DNA from: Bacteroidales bacterium
GTDB lineage: Bacteria; Bacteroidota; Bacteroidia; Bacteroidales; UBA3663
Reading direction: 5' to 3'
Assembly (NCBI GenBank): GCA_004557315.1
Contig: SFEH01000037.1
Span: 1-16,214 of the forward strand
DNA length: 16,214 nucleotides
Under the pieces are notes generated by a model. That model had not been told where the DNA came from. It worked only from the letters and a program-made list of their open reading frames with translations, and made no database searches. Below, piece by piece: positions 1 to 5,899 of this stretch (its first letter is position 1; each line of letters opens with the position of its first letter). Position numbers and translations under genes: made by a program.

Positions 1-157
1 TGATGATACTCGCAAGCGAGAGTTCGGCAATCTGGAGTCCATCAAGGACAACTATCCTAAGTTTGTCATATCGATGACCCCACTGGTCAGGAAGAATGAC
101 GATAACGGCATCACACATCTCGGACTCAGGACATTCCTGATGTCTGATGACCTATAA
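1..157 (+). CDS. C-terminal end of a DUF4143-type (AAA_14) ATP-binding protein, partial
   Basis: The frame starting at base 2 is open from the window edge to a TAA at 155-157 and gives 51 residues. It contains REFGNLESIKDNYPKFVIS, then VRKNDDNGITHLGLRTFL, and ends near MSDDL. This tail resembles the end of the large family of Bacteroidetes ATPases that have an N-terminal AAA_14 ATPase domain and a C-terminal DUF4143 nuclease-like domain. Those proteins commonly end with a REFGNL..I.DNYPK segment followed by a short LR.FL strand. The ATPase domain would lie upstream of the window, so Walker motifs cannot be checked. Function within the family is mostly unknown. The family assignment is from memory of this tail signature, and the start is not visible. 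Confidence 0.7.
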   Translation, partial: DDTRKREFGNLESIKDNYPKFVISMTPLVRKNDDNGITHLGLRTFLMSDDL

Positions 158-243
158 GACATAAATCCCGATAGCAGGTATAATGTCAGAAGGAAGAAAA
201 GTTAAGCCAGAAAGTATGGTAGAATTTTAATGTAAAGCCCAAA

Positions 244-420
244 ATGGCATGCCATTGGATAAAGGTGGTTGACTTAAGGTCATCGCTTAAAGGAATCGTG
301 TTCGAACCCCTGAAGGACTTGGATTTCTTCAAGAGGTTTTCGGTGAAATATAATACGGTGGAATGGGAAAACGGCGCTGACTTTGCGCCCGAATACCTAT
401 TGTCATTACCAAATGCATAG
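244..420 (+). pseudogene. DUF2442-family protein, N-terminally decayed remnant
   Basis: The frame ending in TAG at 418-420 encodes VVDLRSSLKGIVFEPLKD, then a DFFKRFSVKYNTVEW stretch, then ENGADFAPEYL. This is the typical C-terminal two-thirds of DUF2442, a small protein family often found in toxin-antitoxin-like or mobile neighbourhoods. The usual N-terminal strand (about 25-30 residues before VVDL) is missing. The nearest in-frame ATG at 244 gives a 58-residue product with an unrelated start, and a TAG lies a little further upstream. A different frame just upstream reads KAQNGMPLDKGG before stopping, which could be the lost N-terminal strand after a small deletion and frameshift. I therefore read it as a broken gene. 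A short functional protein from ATG 244 is less likely but possible. It follows the ATPase gene on the same strand by about 90 bases. Confidence 0.6.
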
Positions 421-429
421 AGACTCTGT

Positions 430-634
430 TAAGGTGTTAAGGTGTGAAGATGTGAAGATGTTAAGATGTTAAGATGTGAAGGTGTTTTTTGACAGCTCAC
501 GAGTCAAGATACTACTGAAGACCATGAACATCTTAACACCTTCACATCTTAACAAGCGAAGCGCCTTAACACCTTCACAAGCGAAGCGCCTTCACACCTT
601 CACAAGCGAAGCGCCTTAACACCTCCACACCTCA
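430..634. repeat. Composite octamer-repeat element, copy 1 (opposed arrays around a core)
   Basis: Left array: seven contiguous 8-bp units KAAGRTGT at 430-485 on the plus strand. Core: 486-527, containing TTTTGACAGC and ending CCATGA. Right array: 528-634, the reverse complement (ACAYCTTM), made of 8-bp units with three 17-bp units at 552-568, 577-593 and 602-618. The 17-bp unit is the octamer with a 9-bp insert and can fold as a small hairpin (GCG, loop CTT, CGC on the minus strand). The last two units (619-634) are slightly degenerate, and the final triplet 632-634 is the stop codon of the djlA-like gene. The element fills almost the whole gap between the DUF2442 remnant and that gene. No transposase is present. 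Its function is unknown. Confidence 0.9.
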
Positions 635-1408
635 ATCCATACCTCTACTCTTGTAAATCAACTCTTTAGCTGCACCGATCTCCTTGAATTTCTTTTCGGC
701 AGCGGCCTTGACGTCATCTCCGAGGGTTGCAACCTTATCGGGATGATACTGAAGAGCCATCTTTCGATAGGCTTTCTTGACTTCATCGTCTGTGGCATCA
801 GGAGAAACTCCGAGCACCTTGTATGCTTCTTCGAGGGTGTTTCCACCAAGATTGAGCATCTGATTGACGTTCTGTTCCTCAATTCCGAGGTTAGCAGCTA
901 TCTTTTTGAGTTCGGCTATCTCTGTTGAGTCGATTTTGCCATCGGCTTTTGAGATCTCGCAGAGGAATGCAATGAGCTGGAGGCGCTCTTCATAGCTCAT
1001 TGCCTGAACCATCTGAATGCAGCAACGACGAATCTCTTCGTTCCATGATGCCTCACCAATGCTCTTACGACGCTCGAAGAGTTTTTTCAGAATCTCATCG
1101 CTCTGCGACTCAGCATTTGCACCGAAGTTATCGCGGAAAGTGCGACGCACAAACTCCATTTCGCTATGCATGATCTTGCCATCGGCCTGGATGACATGAG
1201 CAGCAAGAAGAAGCATGGAGAACAGGAATCCATTACGCTGTTCGGGATCCGTTGAGCCATAGCTGTTGCCTTCGGCACTATCAGCATCGACTTTTATGCC
1301 ATCAGCAAATGCATCAAATACTGAACCAAGCACGAATCCTGCAATTGCTCCTATTGGGCCACCAGCCCAAAATCCAAATAAACCACCTAACCACTTTCCA
1401 CTTGACAT
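632..1408 (-). CDS. djlA: DjlA-like TerB/J-domain membrane co-chaperone
   Basis: A 258-residue protein with the DjlA layout. Residues about 5-30 are a glycine-rich hydrophobic segment that probably anchors it in the inner membrane. Residues about 55-185 form a TerB-like helical domain with two acidic ADGKI motifs (75-79 and 155-159), possible metal sites as in other TerB domains. Residues 193-258 form a C-terminal J domain with YHPDK, the HPD triad at 222-224 that stimulates DnaK ATPase. E. coli DjlA has the same order and a similar size (271 residues). The role as a DnaK partner at the membrane is family knowledge, and the native substrate is unknown. The start is the first ATG with the membrane segment directly behind it. 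It is the last gene of the minus-strand run cstA, recG, djlA-like. Its TGA stop is the first triplet of a repeat element. Confidence 0.85.
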   Translation of the reverse strand: MSSGKWLGGLFGFWAGGPIGAIAGFVLGSVFDAFADGIKVDADSAEGNSYGSTDPEQRNGFLFSMLLLAAHVIQADGKIMHSEMEFVRRTFRDNFGANAESQSDEILKKLFERRKSIGEASWNEEIRRCCIQMVQAMSYEERLQLIAFLCEISKADGKIDSTEIAELKKIAANLGIEEQNVNQMLNLGGNTLEEAYKVLGVSPDATDDEVKKAYRKMALQYHPDKVATLGDDVKAAAEKKFKEIGAAKELIYKSRGMD

Positions 1409-1500
1409 AAGATATAATTTTAATGTTAATATTTAGAGTATAATCAAATGATTAGCAGATTGTTAATTACCTACTATATAACACAATATTATAGCACATA
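1409..1500. other. AT-rich upstream region of the djlA-like gene, no clear promoter
   Basis: This 92-bp AT-rich stretch separates the ATCARTA array from the djlA-like start. Read on the minus strand it has a TTTG near 1455 but no good TAnnTTTG box (the closest match has AT in place of TA), and a TATAAT-like hexamer nearer recG. I cannot assign a promoter. The gene may have its own weak promoter or be read through from recG. Confidence 0.35.
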
Positions 1501-1591
1501 ATCAATAATCAGTAATCAATAATCAGTAATCAATAATCAATAATCAGTAATCAATAATCAGTAATCAATAATCAGTAATCAATAATCAATA
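1501..1591. repeat. Heptamer tandem array, 13 copies of ATCARTA
   Basis: Thirteen back-to-back 7-bp units run from 1501 to 1591 without interruption. Each is ATCAATA or ATCAGTA, and the two forms mostly alternate (A G A G A A G A G A G A A). The array ends 9 bp before the recG stop codon complement at 1601-1603. It therefore lies in the recG 3' untranslated region and upstream of the djlA-like gene. The same heptamer occurs at the proB/proA junction. On the minus strand the array reads TAYTGAT repeated. A 7-bp period shifts frame each unit, so it carries stops in all frames. Confidence 0.95.
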
Positions 1592-1600
1592 CTCTTCTAA

Positions 1601-3682
1601 TCAGCTGATTCTTGACCAATCGACCTTTTTCGAGAAGAGCTTCGCGAGCCTGTTTCTCAATATCGCATTTTGAGGAGCTTCGAGCATAGGATCATTCTCG
1701 ATGATTTCGCGAGCATAGTTGCGGGCGAGTTCGAGTATATGTCCGTCTTTTGCCAACGAAGCAATATGCAGGTCGAAGGCGAGACCCGACTGCTGTGTGC
1801 CTTCGATGTCGCCCGGTCCTCGCAGCTTGAGGTCGGCCTCGGCTATCTCGAAGCCATCGGTAGTGCGACACATGATTTCGATACGCTTCTTGGTATCTTC
1901 GCCCAACTGATGCTTGGTGACGAGCACGCAATAGCTCTGGTCGGCACCACGACCCACTCGTCCGCGAAGCTGATGGAGCTGCGACAAGCCGAAGCGTTCG
2001 GCACTCTCGATGATCATGACCGAAGCATTGGGCACATTCACACCCACCTCGATGACCGTGGTTGCCACCATTATCTGTGCCTCATTGCTGACAAACCTCT
2101 GCATTGCCGCATCCTTGTCCTTCGGCTTCATCTTGCCATGAACCATCACCACATGATAGTCAGGGCCGAATGCCGCCTGCATGTCAAGAAAACCCTGTTC
2201 GACATCACGATAAGCGAGTTTTTCGTTCTCCTCAATCAGTGGATAGACCACATAGATCTGTCGGCCAAGCTCAAGCTGTCCTCTCATGGCACGAATCAGC
2301 CCTTGACGTTGATTGTCGTAGCGATGCAAGGTCTCGATAGGCTTGCGTCCAGGAGGCAGCTCGTCGATGACCGAAACGTCGAGGTCGCCATAGACGGTCA
2401 TCGCCAAGGTGCGAGGTATGGGCGTTGCTGTCATCACGAGCACGTGAGGCGGTTGGGCATTCTTGAGCCACAGCTGCGATCGCTGCTTCACGCCAAAGCG
2501 GTGCTGCTCATCGATCACGACCATTCCGAGGTTCTTGAACTTCACATCAGGCTCGATCAGGGCATGTGTGCCAATGAGGATGTGCAGTTCGCCGTTTTCG
2601 AGCAACTCATGTATCTTCTCTCGCTTTTTCTTTGGTGTCGAACCCGTCAGCAGAGCCACATTGATGCCGATACGAAGGAACGATTCTGCAAGGTTCTCAT
2701 AATGCTGTGTGGCGAGTATCTCGGTCGGGGCCATGAGGCATGCTTGGAAGCCATTGTCGAGAGCCATGAGCATGGTCAATGCCGCCACCATGGTCTTGCC
2801 ACTGCCCACATCGCCCTGAAGCAGACGGTTCATCTGCTTGCCCGTGGCTACATCGGCCCTGATCTCGCGCAAGACTCGTTTCTGGGCATTGGTCAGCTCA
2901 AAAGGCAGGAGGCGATAGTAATCGTTGAAATAATCGGCAATGCGCTCAAACTTGTAGCCTTTGAGCGAATTCTGACGCATCTTGAACGAGCGAATCAGAT
3001 AGAGCTGCAGATAGAACAGCTCCTCGAACTTCAGGCGCATCTGTGCCTTGCGAAGATTGTCGGTATTGGCAGGGAAATGGATCTGACGGATGGCCTGATT
3101 ATAGCCCATCAGCTGGAGACGATCGACCACATACGACGGGAGTGTCTCGGGAAAGGCTATGGGGTTCTTCTGAAGATAGCCAAGGATGATCTTCTGGATA
3201 GTCTTCGAATTGAGATTTGCCCTCTTCATCCTTTCGGTCGTGTTGTACATTCCCATCAGACCTGTCACTTCCTTGCCGTCGGGAGCAGGTATCTCAAGGT
3301 CGGGATGGGCAATGTTGACCGAATAGTTGAACTCCTTAGGCTGACCGAAAAGCAGGTATTCCTTGCCCCTCTGCACGGAGTTGAGCACGTACTTGATGCC
3401 TTGGAACCACACACAATCGATCGTGCCTGTGCCATCGGTAAACGTGCCTACGAGGCGATGTCCTCCAGTGCCTTGTCCTTTCTCCTCAAACATTGTGAAA
3501 CAGCCCTTCAGGAGGATGTAGGGCATCGTGCCGTCAATCTCGCGAATGGTGTATATCTTGGACTTATCGACATACCTGTAAGGGAAATAGGTCAGCAGAT
3601 CCTCATCGGAACTGACGTGCAATTCCGACTGCAGAATCTCTGCCCTCTTGGGGCCTATGCCAGGGATGTATTGTAAGTCCAT
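1601..3682 (-). CDS. recG: ATP-dependent DNA helicase RecG
   Basis: A 693-residue superfamily 2 helicase, the normal RecG length. The N-terminus has a helix-hairpin-like GIGPKRAEIL (8-17) and the wedge OB-fold region (about 55-130), which splits forked DNA. Helicase motifs follow: Walker A GDVGSGKT at 290-297, MAPTEIL, DEQHRFG at 391-397, TATPIPRTL from 418, and QLHQLRGRVGRG in motif VI, followed by the RecG-specific C-terminal region. RecG remodels stalled forks and branch-migrates Holliday junctions; this is family knowledge. The start at 3682 is fixed because an in-frame TAA lies six codons upstream. Other Bacteroidetes RecG proteins have a few more N-terminal residues. The leader is formed by an octamer-repeat array beginning 17 nt before the ATG. 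cstA lies upstream on the same strand. Confidence 0.97.
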   Translation of the reverse strand: MDLQYIPGIGPKRAEILQSELHVSSDEDLLTYFPYRYVDKSKIYTIREIDGTMPYILLKGCFTMFEEKGQGTGGHRLVGTFTDGTGTIDCVWFQGIKYVLNSVQRGKEYLLFGQPKEFNYSVNIAHPDLEIPAPDGKEVTGLMGMYNTTERMKRANLNSKTIQKIILGYLQKNPIAFPETLPSYVVDRLQLMGYNQAIRQIHFPANTDNLRKAQMRLKFEELFYLQLYLIRSFKMRQNSLKGYKFERIADYFNDYYRLLPFELTNAQKRVLREIRADVATGKQMNRLLQGDVGSGKTMVAALTMLMALDNGFQACLMAPTEILATQHYENLAESFLRIGINVALLTGSTPKKKREKIHELLENGELHILIGTHALIEPDVKFKNLGMVVIDEQHRFGVKQRSQLWLKNAQPPHVLVMTATPIPRTLAMTVYGDLDVSVIDELPPGRKPIETLHRYDNQRQGLIRAMRGQLELGRQIYVVYPLIEENEKLAYRDVEQGFLDMQAAFGPDYHVVMVHGKMKPKDKDAAMQRFVSNEAQIMVATTVIEVGVNVPNASVMIIESAERFGLSQLHQLRGRVGRGADQSYCVLVTKHQLGEDTKKRIEIMCRTTDGFEIAEADLKLRGPGDIEGTQQSGLAFDLHIASLAKDGHILELARNYAREIIENDPMLEAPQNAILRNRLAKLFSKKVDWSRIS

Positions 3683-3698
3683 GTAACGTTGAGATGTT

Positions 3699-3925
3699 TA
3701 AGATGTGAAGGTGTGAAGATGTGAAGGTGTGAAGATGTGAAGGTGTGAAGATGTGAAGGTGTTGTTTTGACAGCGCAGACTACCTCATCAAAAGGCAATG
3801 AACACCTTCACATCTTAACAAGCGCAGCGCCTTAACATCTTAACAAGCGTAGCGCCTTAACACCTTAACAAGCGCAGCGCCTTCACATCTTCACAAGCGC
3901 AGCGCCTTAACACCTTAACACCTTA
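3699..3925. repeat. Composite octamer-repeat element, copy 2
   Basis: Left array: eight perfect KAAGRTGT units at 3699-3762, with a degenerate unit just before them. GAAGGTGT and GAAGATGT alternate strictly. Core: 3763-3801, containing TTTTGACAGC and ending CAATGA, as in copy 1. Right array: 3802-3925 in the opposite orientation, with 17-bp units at 3818-3834, 3843-3859, 3868-3884 and 3893-3909 among octamers. The tenth base of the hairpin insert region differs between copies (C, T, C, C here; A in all copies of element 1), which changes only the predicted loop. The innermost units of the two arrays pair perfectly over 15 bp around a 39-nt loop. The last triplet, 3923-3925, is the cstA stop. 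The element fills the whole cstA-recG gap. Confidence 0.92.
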
Positions 3926-5392
3926 ACTTCTATTCTTCTTCCTGAGGAAAAACAATGAAGCGAAGAATATGGCAATGGCAATGCCCATGCCAACGCTTAT
4001 CTCGTATGGCAAGCCGAAGCCGCCTGGCTCAAGCATGCAGATGAACGAAATGGTGACTACTGTCATGAACATCGCTGGGATGAGAGTCACCCAATAGTTC
4101 TTCTTTGAGGCCTTCAGATAGACTGTGATAGCCCAGAGAGTGAACACTGAAAGAGCCTGATTCGACCAGCCAAAATAACGCCAGAGCTTGCCGAAGCCGT
4201 TGGCATCGTTCATGCTCCAGATGAGGATGGCAGCAGTCACGACAAAGACAGGAAGCGAAATCCAAAGACGCTTGCCAACAGTTTTCTGATCGATGTGAAG
4301 GAAGTCGGAGATGATGAGACGAGCCGAACGGAGGGCAGTGTCGCCAGTAGAGATAGGTGCGAATGCCACACCGAGAAGGGCGAGGATGCCACCGAACACT
4401 CCGAGCCAGTTGTAAGAAATGAGCGATGCAACCGTACCGCCATCATAGCCCTTGCCTGTAGCTGGATTGAACAAGCCGTTTTCGCCAAAGAAATAGGTGG
4501 CAGCAGCAGCCCATGCGAGTGCAACGATACCTTCGGTCACCATGGCACCATAGAAGCAACGGCGACCCATTGCCTCATTTTTCATGCATCGTGCCATCAT
4601 AGGGCTTTGGGTAGCATGGAAGCCAGAGATGGCGCCACACGCTATCGACACGAACATCATAGGGAAGATATTGGCGAGATTGCCTTCCTTCATCCACTCG
4701 TGATTGATGAAAGCGCCTTCGTCCCACCACTCTTTCAGCTCTGGCTGCATCACAATGATATAGCCTGTGATGCCCACTGCCATGAAGATGAGGCAGAAGG
4801 CAAAGAATGGGTAGATCTTGCCGATGATCTTATCGACAGGACAGAGAGTCGCAATAATATAATATGAAAAGATGATGATGACCCACATGTAGAGGTTCAT
4901 CGATGCGTTTTCGGGTGTGAACCAGTCGCGCGTCATGGCTCCAAGGATGCTGGCAGGCGAAGAGGTGAAGACCGCACCCACAAGGATGAGCAGCAGGATG
5001 GTGAAGGCCGACATGACAAGACGGGTCTTCGAACCAAGATACTTGCCAATGAGCTCTGGCAACGACGCTCCGTCCTGACGCAAGGACATCATGGCCGACA
5101 GATAATCGTGGGTGGCACCGGCAAAGATGGTACCGAGCACGATCCAGAGATAGGATGCCGTGCCGAACTGGGCACCCATGATGGCACCGAAGATAGGACC
5201 AACGCCTGCAATGTTGAGAAACTGGATCATATAGACCTTCCATGTCGGCATAGGCAGGAAATCGACTCCATCGCCCTTGGTGTAGCATGGAGTCTGGCGA
5301 TTCGGATCAGGTCCGAACAGATTGGAGATGTATCGGCCATAGATGAAGTATCCAGCAATCAATACAGCCAAAGAAATGAGAAAAGAAACCAT
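3923..5392 (-). CDS. cstA: CstA-family carbon starvation / pyruvate or peptide transporter (short form)
   Basis: A 489-residue polytopic inner-membrane protein with about 12 or more hydrophobic segments. The N-terminal half carries the CstA signature: YGRYISNLFG (22-31), PCYTKGDGVDFLP, then FLNIAGVGPIFGAIMGAQFG and GATHDYLSAMMSLRQDGASLPELIG. The central part has SGFHATQSPMMARCMKNE, and AFAPISTGDTALRSARL lies downstream. E. coli CstA and BtsT are about 700 residues. The shorter form without the extra C-terminal region is common in Bacteroidetes. Family members import pyruvate or peptides during carbon starvation; the substrate here cannot be read from sequence. It starts a minus-strand run, divergent from the ferredoxin gene. 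The TAA stop is the first triplet of a repeat unit. Confidence 0.9.
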   Translation of the reverse strand: MVSFLISLAVLIAGYFIYGRYISNLFGPDPNRQTPCYTKGDGVDFLPMPTWKVYMIQFLNIAGVGPIFGAIMGAQFGTASYLWIVLGTIFAGATHDYLSAMMSLRQDGASLPELIGKYLGSKTRLVMSAFTILLLILVGAVFTSSPASILGAMTRDWFTPENASMNLYMWVIIIFSYYIIATLCPVDKIIGKIYPFFAFCLIFMAVGITGYIIVMQPELKEWWDEGAFINHEWMKEGNLANIFPMMFVSIACGAISGFHATQSPMMARCMKNEAMGRRCFYGAMVTEGIVALAWAAAATYFFGENGLFNPATGKGYDGGTVASLISYNWLGVFGGILALLGVAFAPISTGDTALRSARLIISDFLHIDQKTVGKRLWISLPVFVVTAAILIWSMNDANGFGKLWRYFGWSNQALSVFTLWAITVYLKASKKNYWVTLIPAMFMTVVTISFICMLEPGGFGLPYEISVGMGIAIAIFFASLFFLRKKNRS

Positions 5393-5424
5393 TGTTTATT
5401 TCATTTTTTGTTATTAAAACACGG

Positions 5425-5458
5425 CAAATTTAATATTTAAACACGACAAATATACAAA
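5425..5458 (-). promoter_or_regulatory. Candidate promoter region for cstA
   Basis: On the minus strand there are two exact TAnnTTTG boxes: TATATTTG (complement of 5447-5454) and TAAATTTG (complement of 5425-5432). The second has a TTTG (complement of 5455-5458) 22 nt upstream, slightly longer than the usual 19-21. The first has no good -33 box. Either would give a leader of roughly 30-50 nt. The boxes are exact, but which one is used is a guess. Confidence 0.5.
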
Positions 5459-5515
5459 AAATCGACATAGAATAATCTAAAATAGGTATTTTTTTGATGA
5501 AAATGCACATAAAAA

Positions 5516-5546
5516 TTTGCTATATCATCAAAAAATATTACTTTTG
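5516..5546 (+). promoter_or_regulatory. Bacteroidetes-type promoter of the ferredoxin gene
   Basis: TTTG at 5516-5519 and TACTTTTG (TAnnTTTG) at 5539-5546 are separated by 19 nt, an exact fit to the Bacteroidetes primary sigma consensus. Transcription should begin around 5550-5553, giving a leader of about 80 nt before the ATG at 5633. The surrounding DNA is strongly AT-rich. Confidence 0.85.
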
Positions 5547-5632
5547 CCACGTTGAACGCGACAGTTTCGGCTCCCGAATGTCAAGTTACGCAAAGTATTT
5601 TATCACTAAACAACTAATAAAATTAACAAACT

Positions 5633-5803
5633 ATGGCAAGAGTAATTGCTGCTGACAAGTGTGTAGCTTGCGGCTCATGTATCGGTGAGTGCCCAGTAGA
5701 GGCAATCAAGGAGGGTGATGTTTACACTATCGACGCTGATGCTTGCATCGACTGTGGTGCTTGCGAGGCTACATGCCCTAACGAGGCTATCTCTGAAGCT
5801 TAA
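5633..5803 (+). CDS. 2[4Fe-4S] bacterial-type ferredoxin
   Basis: A 56-residue protein starting MARVIAADKC. It has two classic cluster motifs: C10-x2-C13-x2-C16-x3-C20-P and C38-x2-C41-x2-C44-x3-C48-P. In clostridial-type ferredoxins the first three cysteines of one motif and the last of the other bind each 4Fe-4S cluster, and all eight are present. The size, internal two-fold symmetry and acidic composition fit a soluble low-potential electron carrier, for example for pyruvate:ferredoxin oxidoreductase or Rnf/hydrogenase systems; partner choice is inference. It has its own strong promoter match and a strong terminator 25 nt after the stop, so it is probably a well-expressed single-gene transcript. 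Confidence 0.96.
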   Translation: MARVIAADKCVACGSCIGECPVEAIKEGDVYTIDADACIDCGACEATCPNEAISEA

Positions 5804-5827
5804 TCTCACACTTCAAATTAGTCACAT

Positions 5828-5861
5828 GAACTGGCTCCACAATGGAGTCCAGTTCTTTTTT
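5828..5861 (+). terminator. Rho-independent terminator after the ferredoxin gene
   Basis: GAACTGG (5828-5834) pairs with CCAGTTC (5849-5855), and CTCCA (5835-5839) pairs with TGGAG (5843-5847), with a one-base bulge at 5848 and a CAA loop. Six T residues follow at 5856-5861. This is a textbook intrinsic terminator. Confidence 0.93.
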
Positions 5862-5865
5862 CCTT

Positions 5866-5899
5866 TAAATAACCATGTCACGTAAATAACCATGTCACG
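5866..5899 (+). repeat. 17-bp tandem duplication covering the acyltransferase start codon
   Basis: TAAATAACCATGTCACG occurs twice back to back (5866-5882 and 5883-5899). Each copy holds an ATG followed by TCACG. The first ATG (5875) opens a four-codon frame, MSRK, that stops at 5887-5889, two bases before the second ATG (5892), which is the real gene start. Confidence 0.95.

Noticed and set aside
296..312. GTTCGAACCC resembling a tRNA T-arm
   Set aside because: No acceptor stem, anticodon arm or D-arm can be built around it, and it encodes IVFEP of the DUF2442 remnant.
487..496. TTGACA in the element cores as a sigma-70 -35 box
   Set aside because: This lineage uses TTTG/TAnnTTTG promoters, and no suitable downstream box is present at the right spacing in either copy.
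1670..3676. A 668-codon open frame on the plus strand covering nearly all of recG
   Set aside because: It is exactly antisense to a textbook RecG with all helicase motifs. Its protein has no recognisable domain, and its openness is explained by the rarity of the codons that would create antisense stops in this frame.
430..3925. Repeat arrays as a CRISPR
   Set aside because: Units are 7, 8, 17 or 22 bp and directly contiguous with no unique spacers; no cas gene is present.
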